From positions 1 through 18,376 of the forward strand of contig CAZCAI010000097.1 in the NCBI GenBank assembly GCA_964496595.1: DNA of 18,376 bases, written 5' to 3'. The notes under the pieces are model-generated. The model saw nothing but the letters and a program-made list of their open reading frames with translations, was not told where the DNA came from and did no database searches. The position numbers and the translations under genes are program-made. Of this stretch, positions 1-5,333 are shown one piece after another. The stretch comes from JAAAOZ01 sp964496595. Lineage in GTDB: Bacteria; Chloroflexota; Anaerolineae; B4-G1; SLSP01. Each line of letters begins with the position of its first letter. Within the stretch, counting starts at the first letter, position 1.

Positions 1-68
1 CGGTAGCTCTCACCATATCTACCGCTTTTGCTTTGGGAATCATTGCGCATCCCGCCACTCACGTTTCC

Positions 69-97
69 TTACCAACTGAGGTGCTGTATGCTATACT
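69..97 (+). promoter_or_regulatory. Candidate sigma-70-type promoter for the sensor kinase
   Basis: TTACCA (69-74, 4/6 to the -35 consensus) is followed after 17 bp by TATACT (92-97, 5/6 to the -10), with an extended -10 TG at 89-90. The predicted start near 104 falls inside the Shine-Dalgarno stretch (caggagg, 101-107). The transcript would then be almost leaderless, which weakens the call. Nothing else is recognisable in bases 1-113. Confidence 0.35.
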
Positions 98-113
98 GAG
101 CAGGAGGAACATC

Positions 114-1841
114 ATGACCATGCACTTCCAATACATACCTTATCTCTGGATATTGTTCATCGCTGCGCTGATCACAGCCGCGCTGGGTATCTACGCCTGG
201 AAGCGACGCAGCGTGCCCGGCGCGGCGCCCTTCGCGCTGTTGATGTTGGCCGCCACGGTGTGGGTCATCGCGAATGGATTGGAGAAAGCGGGCGCCGATC
301 TGCCGACCAAGCTCTTCTGGGCCAACGTGCAATATATGGTGTATGGGCCGATCTCCGTCCTATGGCTCATCCTCGTGCTGGATTACACCGGCCGGCGCGA
401 GTGGTTGACGCCGCGCAACCTGGCGTTGCTGTTTGCCATCCCCATGCTCACGGCGGTCGTCGCCTGGACAAACAACGCACACGGACTGCTGCGTCGCGAT
501 GTGTTTTTGGACACCGCCGGGCCATTCCCCGTGGTCGCCAAGACCTACGGGCCGTGGTTCTGGATCTTCCTGGCCTATTCGTATGTCACGTTAACGCTGA
601 CCGTGTGGAGCTTCATCCGCGCGTGGCAGCAGACGCCGCCCTTCTATCGCGGGCAGGTGTTAATCCTGATGGCCGGATTGCTTCTCCCCGTCATCTGGAA
701 TATCCTCTACATCTTTGGCTTCAGCCCCTTCCCACGCCACGACATCGCGCCGGCAATCTTTGCGCCATCGGGCCTCCTCGTGGCCTGGGGACTGTTTCGC
801 TATCGGCTTTTCAACGTGACGCCGGTAGCGCGCGCCACCGTGATCGAATTGATGGCGGAAGGCGTCATCGTGCTGAATGCACAAGGGCAGATTGTGGATA
901 TAAATCCGGCCGCGCAGCAGGTGCTCGGCGTTTCGATGGCGCAGGTCGGGGGACAGCACGCGGTGGAGACCTTCGGCGCATGGGAAGCGCTCGCCGCCAT
1001 CTGCGAAGCGCCACAAGAACACCGCCTGGAATCCGAGCGGGCCGGCCGGCATTACGAACTGCACGCATCTCCCCTCGGGCCGCGACACCCGGCGTTGGGA
1101 CGCTTGATCCTACTGCGAGATATCACCGAGCGCCAGCGCGTCCAGGCGCAATCGCTGCAACGCCAGCGCGCGCTCGCCGTCTCCGAGGAGCGCGCGCGGT
1201 TGGCGCGCGAGATGCACGACAGTCTGGCCCAAGTCCTCGGCTACATCAACGTGCAAATCCAGGCTATCCAGGCGTTATTGGCGGCGAAGAAGACGGACGT
1301 CGCCCACGAGCGGCTGGCGCGGCTGATCCAGGTGGTGCAGGACGCGCAGACCGATGTGCGCGAGTACATTATGAATGTCACCACAACATCGCTGGACAAC
1401 CGCGACTTCAAGACCATGCTGGCGGATTATCTCCGACGCTACGGCGAGACCTACGATCTGGTGATTGAATTCGAGATATCGGGAAACGAGGAAGATGAGA
1501 TGGGCAAGGAACTGCCCCCTATCGCGCCGGAGGTGGCGGTGCAATTGATGCGCATCGTCCAAGAGGCTCTCGCCAACATCAGGAAACACGCGGCGGCGGA
1601 ACACGTGACCGTCACGCTCACCCACCACGCACGCCAAACGAAGATCACCCTCGTGGACGATGGCCGGGGCTTCGATCCCACCGCCTGGTCGGCCAATGGG
1701 GGGCGCGATGCCGCCGGGCACGTCCACTTTGGCCTCCGCGTAATGCGCGAACGCGCCCAGGCCGTCGGCGGCAGCTTGACCATCGATGCTGCGCCGGGAC
1801 AGGGCACGCGGGTCGCGATCACCATGCCCCCTCCGACGTAG
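114..1841 (+). CDS. NarL-family sensor histidine kinase with 7TM N-terminal module and PAS domain
   Basis: A 575-aa membrane histidine kinase that should autophosphorylate on His and pass the phosphate to a response regulator, most likely the one encoded next. Residues about 8-230 hold seven hydrophobic segments separated by short charged loops, the layout of the HisKA_7TM sensor module. About 240-345 is a PAS domain (starting ATVIELMAEGVIVLNAQG, ending in the DITERQ linker). A HisKA_3 dimerisation segment carries the phosphoacceptor His368 in REMHDSLAQ. The HATPase_c domain shows N488 in EALANIRKHA, the G1 box DDGRGFD (from D515), then HFGLRVMRERA and GQGTRVAI. The ATG at 114 is chosen because AGGAGG lies just upstream; an in-frame TTG at 33 has no comparable site and would put a non-hydrophobic extension before TM1. 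The ligand is unknown. All catalytic boxes are intact. Confidence 0.93.
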   Translation: MTMHFQYIPYLWILFIAALITAALGIYAWKRRSVPGAAPFALLMLAATVWVIANGLEKAGADLPTKLFWANVQYMVYGPISVLWLILVLDYTGRREWLTPRNLALLFAIPMLTAVVAWTNNAHGLLRRDVFLDTAGPFPVVAKTYGPWFWIFLAYSYVTLTLTVWSFIRAWQQTPPFYRGQVLILMAGLLLPVIWNILYIFGFSPFPRHDIAPAIFAPSGLLVAWGLFRYRLFNVTPVARATVIELMAEGVIVLNAQGQIVDINPAAQQVLGVSMAQVGGQHAVETFGAWEALAAICEAPQEHRLESERAGRHYELHASPLGPRHPALGRLILLRDITERQRVQAQSLQRQRALAVSEERARLAREMHDSLAQVLGYINVQIQAIQALLAAKKTDVAHERLARLIQVVQDAQTDVREYIMNVTTTSLDNRDFKTMLADYLRRYGETYDLVIEFEISGNEEDEMGKELPPIAPEVAVQLMRIVQEALANIRKHAAAEHVTVTLTHHARQTKITLVDDGRGFDPTAWSANGGRDAAGHVHFGLRVMRERAQAVGGSLTIDAAPGQGTRVAITMPPPT

Positions 1842-1872
1842 CGTTGGCGCAATTGACCAGGAGTTGCCATGA

Positions 1873-1887
1873 TTGGTGAATCACCAA
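1873..1887. promoter_or_regulatory. 15-bp perfect palindrome between kinase and regulator
   Basis: TTGGTGAATCACCAA is a 7-bp perfect inverted repeat around one central base. It lies 31 bp after the kinase stop and just downstream of an alternative regulator start at 1869. It could be an operator half-site pair, perhaps for the adjacent LuxR-type regulator, or part of the neighbouring repeat element. The symmetry is seen; the function is inference. Confidence 0.35.
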
Positions 1888-1900
1888 CGATGACGAACAC

Positions 1901-1947
1901 GGGACGCGGACATCCTGTCCGCCGGCGGGCGAGACGCCCGCGTTCCC
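1901..1947. repeat. GC-rich double-hairpin intergenic repeat (REP/MITE-like)
   Basis: Two adjacent perfect hairpins: GCGGACA-tcc-TGTCCGC (1906-1922) and GCGGGCG-aga-CGCCCGC (1925-1941). They are bounded by GGGACGC at the left and GCGTTCCC at the right, which can also pair with one bulged base, so the whole unit can fold as a cruciform. It is too structured to be ordinary coding sequence and resembles the short palindromic repeats scattered between genes in many GC-rich genomes. It is open in the frame of the following regulator. Copy number elsewhere cannot be judged from this window. Confidence 0.6.
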
Positions 1948-1973
1948 AAATATTTTCAGAGGAGGATAAAACG

Positions 1974-2639
1974 ATGAAGGTCTTATTGGTTGATGATTCT
2001 TCCCTATTTTTAGAAGGACTGGAGAGCTTGCTGAGCGCGCACGACATCGAGGTCATCGGCGCGGCGAACGACGGGCTGGAAGCGTTGGAACGCGCTCGTA
2101 CCTTGCGGCCAGACGTGATCCTGATGGACATCGACATGCCGCGCTGCAACGGCCTGACGGCCACCCGCCTGATCAAAGCCGAATTGCCAGAGATCGAGAT
2201 TGTGATGCTCACCGTCTCTGACGAGGATCACGATCTGTTCGAGGCGATCAAGAGCGGGGCCGCCGGCTATCTGCTCAAGGACCTCAACGCGCAGGAGCTA
2301 TTCTCACTGCTTGAGGAACTAAAGCGCGGAGAGCCGCCCTTCTCCCCTGGGCTGGCGACCAAAATCCTCGCGGAGTTCGCGCGCCAGCCCAGCGCGAGCG
2401 CCACATCCGCCGAAGCCCAAAATGAGGATGAAGACCGAACGCTCGATGATCTCACCAGCCGCCAGCGCGAGGTGCTGATGCTGGTCACAGAGGGGCTGAC
2501 CTACCAGGAAATCGGCGACGCGCTCCATATCAGCGCCCGCACAGTCAAATATCACCTCCGTCAAGTTATGGATCGTCTACACCTGGAGAATCGCTCGCAG
2601 GTCATCGCCTTCGCAGCGCGCGCAGGATTAGCACCTTAG
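1974..2639 (+). CDS. NarL/LuxR-type two-component response regulator
   Basis: A 221-aa DNA-binding response regulator, the likely partner of the kinase encoded just upstream. The receiver domain (about 1-118) has the full site: acidic pair D7-D8, phosphoacceptor D52 in ILMDIDMP, T80 and K102 in YLLKDL. An Ala/Ser/Glu-rich linker (about 130-153) leads to a LuxR_C helix-turn-helix (about 155-212) with LTSRQREVLMLVTEGLTYQE and ISARTVKYHLRQVMDRL. The ATG at 1974 is preferred because it follows GGAGGA (1961-1966) and puts the first receiver strand (MKVLLVDDSS) at the N terminus. The same frame stays open upstream to an ATG at 1869 with its own CAGGAG. Using it would add 35 Arg-rich residues, partly encoded by the double-hairpin repeat. 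Target genes are unknown. Confidence 0.93.
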   Translation: MKVLLVDDSSLFLEGLESLLSAHDIEVIGAANDGLEALERARTLRPDVILMDIDMPRCNGLTATRLIKAELPEIEIVMLTVSDEDHDLFEAIKSGAAGYLLKDLNAQELFSLLEELKRGEPPFSPGLATKILAEFARQPSASATSAEAQNEDEDRTLDDLTSRQREVLMLVTEGLTYQEIGDALHISARTVKYHLRQVMDRLHLENRSQVIAFAARAGLAP

Positions 2640-2704
2640 CCTAAAATTCGCTCCTTTCCCCATTCGCTGTTGCGTTTTTATCGAATATCGTCGCCCCCTG
2701 TCCA

Positions 2705-2740
2705 AACGTGCAGTCCTCCTAAAATATGGGACTGCACGTT
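2705..2740. terminator. 12-bp perfect stem-loop downstream of the regulator gene
   Basis: AACGTGCAGTCC (2705-2716) and GGACTGCACGTT (2729-2740) form a perfect 12-bp stem around a 12-nt AT-rich loop. It begins 65 bp after the regulator stop. No T-run follows, so it is not a textbook intrinsic terminator; a transcript-end or processing structure, or an operator for the gene at 2842, are alternatives. The rest of the 2640-2841 spacer holds only the candidate promoter listed next. Confidence 0.45.
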
Positions 2741-2769
2741 CTGCATTCACCAGACTGTCCATTTAGACA

Positions 2770-2798
2770 TTGCAGGCCGTTGGTTTATAGGATATAGT
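2770..2798 (+). promoter_or_regulatory. Candidate promoter for the receiver-like gene
   Basis: TTGCAG (2770-2775) and TATAGT (2793-2798, 5/6 to the -10 consensus) are separated by 17 bp. Transcription would start near 2805 and leave a leader of about 37 nt before the ATG at 2842. The -35 match is only partial. If real, it makes the two genes 2842-4992 a unit separate from the kinase/regulator pair. Confidence 0.4.
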
Positions 2799-2841
2799 AA
2801 CCTTACAACGTTTCTATTACTTTACCGGCTATGGTGAAAAG

Positions 2842-3210
2842 ATGAAAGCATCGCACACCATCGTTCTGTGTGGCGACTCTCTGATAATCGAAGGTCTCAC
2901 CGTCCAACTAAAGACCGAGCTGGACATCGACGTTATCCAGATTAAGCGACCGCTCTCCGCCGCCACGAAGACCCTGGAGGCATGTGCGCCGGCCGCGGTT
3001 ATCTTCGATTTCCAACCCACACCCGGCGCGCCGTTCGATTTCTGCGACTTCGCGTTCCTGGAGGCGCATCCCGGCGTGCTGCTCATCGGGGTCAACGCCG
3101 GGGCGAGCGTGATATTGACGATGTGCAATCAAGCGCACGTCATCCATACGGCGCGGGATCTTTTGAGCTTCATTCATAACAAATCTACCAACGCGCCTGA
3201 CCTATTCTGA
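2842..3210 (+). CDS. Small degenerate receiver-like (pseudo-receiver) protein
   Basis: A 122-aa protein with no signal peptide or membrane segment. Its layout follows a CheY-like fold: a first strand IVLCGDS with D12 where receivers carry their acidic pair, a helix EGLTVQLKTEL, a central strand AAVIFDF with D56 near the usual phosphoacceptor place, strands VLLIGVN and HVIHTA, and a last helix ARDLLSFI. The conserved Lys before the last helix seems replaced (Thr103/Ala104), and only one residue of the acidic pair is present. Phosphorylation may therefore be lost or altered. No output domain follows. The Shine-Dalgarno is weak (ggtgaaaag). The gene ends 33 bp before the hydrolase gene and probably shares its transcript. 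The fold assignment rests on pattern only. A stand-alone modulator of the upstream two-component pair is one guess. Confidence 0.7.
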   Translation: MKASHTIVLCGDSLIIEGLTVQLKTELDIDVIQIKRPLSAATKTLEACAPAAVIFDFQPTPGAPFDFCDFAFLEAHPGVLLIGVNAGASVILTMCNQAHVIHTARDLLSFIHNKSTNAPDLF

Positions 3211-3243
3211 CGTACTCAATTTTATCCTACCCAGGAGGCAAAT

Positions 3244-4992
3244 ATGATGAACCGACTTACGCATGTGCGAAGTTTCTCTTTCCTTGTTATGGCGCTGCTG
3301 CTCTTAATCTCAACCTCGGCGAGCGCCGCTCCCCTGGCCGATCCCTACAATCCCAATGAACTCAGCTACGGTCTCTATTGGTTCGGCAAGGGTAGTAACA
3401 ACTATCAGAAATTCGTCCCCGACGAGGCCAACTCTTACTTCGACCCCACCAAGCCGACACTCATCTTCGCCCACGGCTGGCAGCCTTTGATCTCTGACAA
3501 GCTGCCCACCTTCGATTTCGACGGCGAGGATACCGCTGCCGGCTGGATCGACGAGGGCTGGAACGTGGGCATCTTCGTCTGGAATCAGTTCTCCGACGAG
3601 ACCACCGGCGTGACCGGCGCCTGGTTCGGGGATGGGCCACCGCCCCAGGGCGTGCTCGACGCCGAGGCCAAGATTTGGTCGGCCAACGGCCCCAAGGGTA
3701 TGCGTTGGCGCGATTGGAACGACTACATTGATGGTTACGGGGCCGGCCCCTCTGACAAAAGCGCGGCGGACCTCTTCTACGAGGAATACGTGGCGGCTTT
3801 AGATAGCTACACCGGCACCATTCGCATCGCCGGGCACTCGCTGGGCAACCAGATGGCGGTGCGGCTGACCCACCTCGTGGATGCGGGCATCGAGGCCGGT
3901 GAGGTAGCCGAAGATCTACGCCCCGCGCGGGTGGCGCTTCTCGATCCCTACTGGTCGCCCGATGCGCGTGACGACATCCCCGATGGCGACGCCGCCGGAC
4001 AGAAAACGGGCGACGTCGTCCGCGAGTACATCGCCGATTTGATCCCCGCTGGCACGCTCTTCGAGTGGTACTGGTCCTCCGAGTGGACGACGGCACCGCA
4101 GGGGGACGCCAACGACGCGCTCAAGCCGCTGGTCTTCTACGCCGAGATGGACCCGGCCTTCGAGACCGACGATCTGGACAAGCACCTGGCCGCCCAACAC
4201 CTCTATTTTTGGTCCCACGAATTCCCGCAATCACCCCCCTGCACCGGCGTCGGTGATGACTGCCGACTGCTGGGGCAGATGAGCGATGCGCAGTTGGCCT
4301 CTTTGATGCGCTCCGATTTTCGCTGGGAGCAAAACGGCGGGCCGGGCACGAAAACACCCGATGATGACACCTACCAATCGGTCCCGCAGAGCGGTGCTCC
4401 CTACACGGTAACGCTCCTCACCGCGAGCCACGTGAGCCAGACGATCGGCGGCGTCATCACCGTCACGGCGCACGTCTCTGCCCCAGAAGGAGCACTGGTC
4501 ACATTCGCTGCGAGCCTAGGTGACATCTCACCACGCGCCATCGTCAACGAGGGGCAGGCCGTCGCCCATCTGACCTCCGTTGTAGCTGGAACGGCCCACA
4601 TCTCTGCCACGACCCAGGGCACGGGCGGCACAATCCAGGGCGCAGCGACGGCCACCTTCGCCGATGAAGCCGCATGTATACCCCTCACCGCCGCCGCCAT
4701 CGAGGGGCCAGTGGACGTGACCGGCACCCTCTACATCGACGCGCTCTACACCTTCGAGGCCGTCATCACCCCCATCACCGCGACGACGCCCATCACTTAC
4801 ACCTGGACGCCCACGCCGACCAACGGCCAGCATCACGCCACCGCCCAATATCAATGGAAAGCGCCCGGCGCTTACACCATCACGCTGACGGCGGAGAACT
4901 GCGGTGGCCCGGTCGCCGCGCCCCCGCGCGAGGTGATCATCGAAGCGCCGCCTTACCGCATCTACCTGCCGCTGACCTTGCGCAACAACTGA
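3244..4992 (+). CDS. Secreted alpha/beta hydrolase (lipase/esterase-like) with Ig-like and PKD-like domains
   Basis: A 582-aa exported protein. The signal peptide covers about residues 1-29 (FLVMALLLLISTSASA, cleavage likely near ASA-AP). The hydrolase domain (about 35-375) has the oxyanion-type FAHGW (H77-G78), the nucleophile elbow GHSLG with Ser199, a plausible acid Asp234 in ALLDPYW and candidate His325 in FWSHEF. An Ig-like domain of invasin/Big type (about 387-475) and a PKD-like domain (about 478-566, PITYTW and APGAYTITLTAENC) follow, with Cys near 478 and in ENC possibly paired. The protein ends in YRIYLPLTLRNN, a C-terminal tail I recall as common in Chloroflexota secreted proteins. 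AGGAGG (from 3233) precedes the ATG; a second ATG follows immediately. The ester or lipid substrate cannot be told from sequence. Confidence 0.85.
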   Translation: MMNRLTHVRSFSFLVMALLLLISTSASAAPLADPYNPNELSYGLYWFGKGSNNYQKFVPDEANSYFDPTKPTLIFAHGWQPLISDKLPTFDFDGEDTAAGWIDEGWNVGIFVWNQFSDETTGVTGAWFGDGPPPQGVLDAEAKIWSANGPKGMRWRDWNDYIDGYGAGPSDKSAADLFYEEYVAALDSYTGTIRIAGHSLGNQMAVRLTHLVDAGIEAGEVAEDLRPARVALLDPYWSPDARDDIPDGDAAGQKTGDVVREYIADLIPAGTLFEWYWSSEWTTAPQGDANDALKPLVFYAEMDPAFETDDLDKHLAAQHLYFWSHEFPQSPPCTGVGDDCRLLGQMSDAQLASLMRSDFRWEQNGGPGTKTPDDDTYQSVPQSGAPYTVTLLTASHVSQTIGGVITVTAHVSAPEGALVTFAASLGDISPRAIVNEGQAVAHLTSVVAGTAHISATTQGTGGTIQGAATATFADEAACIPLTAAAIEGPVDVTGTLYIDALYTFEAVITPITATTPITYTWTPTPTNGQHHATAQYQWKAPGAYTITLTAENCGGPVAAPPREVIIEAPPYRIYLPLTLRNN

Positions 4993-5017
4993 CGCCCAAC
5001 GTTGCGGAGCAAATCAG

Positions 5018-5041
5018 GGGCAATGCACTTTTGCGTTGCCC
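5018..5041. terminator. Stem-loop 25 bp after the hydrolase gene
   Basis: GGGCAATGCA-cttt-TGCGTTGCCC pairs over 10 bp with one G-U wobble and a 4-nt loop. The position suits a transcript end for the hydrolase gene, but the following bases (tcacaggact) contain no T-run. It may act with Rho or protect the 3' end. Confidence 0.45.
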
Positions 5042-5065
5042 TCACAGGACTGAAATGTGACCTAC

Positions 5066-5292
5066 CTACCGGACAGTTTTATGCCTCTATCTCAGCAGAT
5101 TAAGCAGATGGAGCAGATGGTCTAATTGGCACAGAGTTGCCGGGGATTTTCCCAAAGATCCGCAGAGAAATAACTTCCTTCTATACCTCTTTGTGTTTTC
5201 TTTGTGAGACTTTAAACCTGAATCGAAATCTAATCTGCTTACATCTGCTCTATCTGCTGATTAAGAGTGGTCTTGGAAAAAGTGTCCGGTAG
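5066..5292. mobile_element. Candidate MITE-like element with short inverted ends
   Basis: CTACCGGAC (5066-5074) and its exact complement GTCCGGTAG (5284-5292) bound a stretch visibly richer in A+T than the genes on either side. The similarity continues inward (acagtttt against aaaaagtg, imperfect) and roughly outward. The 7-bp direct repeat GAAATGT lies outside both ends (5052-5058 and 5296-5302), 3-7 bp from the inverted repeats, so it is not a clean target duplication. Inside are inverted GCAGAT arrays and a degenerate ccgcagagaaataacttcc / tttgtgttttctttgtgag segment with no coding potential. The element fills most of the 341-bp gap between the hydrolase and the giant gene. Confidence 0.4.
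5093..5259. repeat. Inverted arrays of GCAGAT at about 9-bp spacing
   Basis: GCAGAT occurs at 5095, 5104 and 5113 (exact 9-bp period), and its complement ATCTGC at 5233, 5243 and 5252 (10- and 9-bp steps). CAGCAGAT (5093-5100) and ATCTGCTG (5252-5259) are exact complements. The two arms face each other, so single-stranded DNA or RNA can fold into a long imperfect hairpin. Confidence 0.6.
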
Positions 5293-5296
5293 CTAG

Positions 5297-5312
5297 AAAT
5301 GTAACTACATTT
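5297..5312. promoter_or_regulatory. 16-bp palindrome upstream of the giant gene
   Basis: AAATGTA-AC-TACATTT is a perfect 7-bp inverted repeat with a 2-bp centre. It starts 5 bp after the inverted end of the candidate mobile element and 37 bp before the giant gene start. It could be an operator in the leader region. The Shine-Dalgarno AGGGAGG (5321-5327) follows it. Confidence 0.3.
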
Positions 5313-5333
5313 ATCTTCGTAGGGAGGCCAACA

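Noticed and set aside
1..8. cggtagct at the window start matching the right end of the MITE-like element (5288-5294 and following base)
   Set aside because: Only 8 bases at a truncated edge match, which is too little to claim a second copy.
33..113. TTG start at 33 for the kinase
   Set aside because: It would add 27 non-hydrophobic residues ahead of the first membrane segment. The ATG at 114 has an AGGAGG site at good distance.
260..1468. Second + strand frame of about 400 codons inside the kinase gene
   Set aside because: It is an Arg/Ala-rich frame-shifted shadow of the kinase, whose own frame contains all histidine-kinase boxes.
5093..5259. CRISPR-like short repeats
   Set aside because: The repeated unit is only 6 bp with 3-4 bp between copies and the arms are inverted. 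No repeat-spacer structure or cas gene is present.
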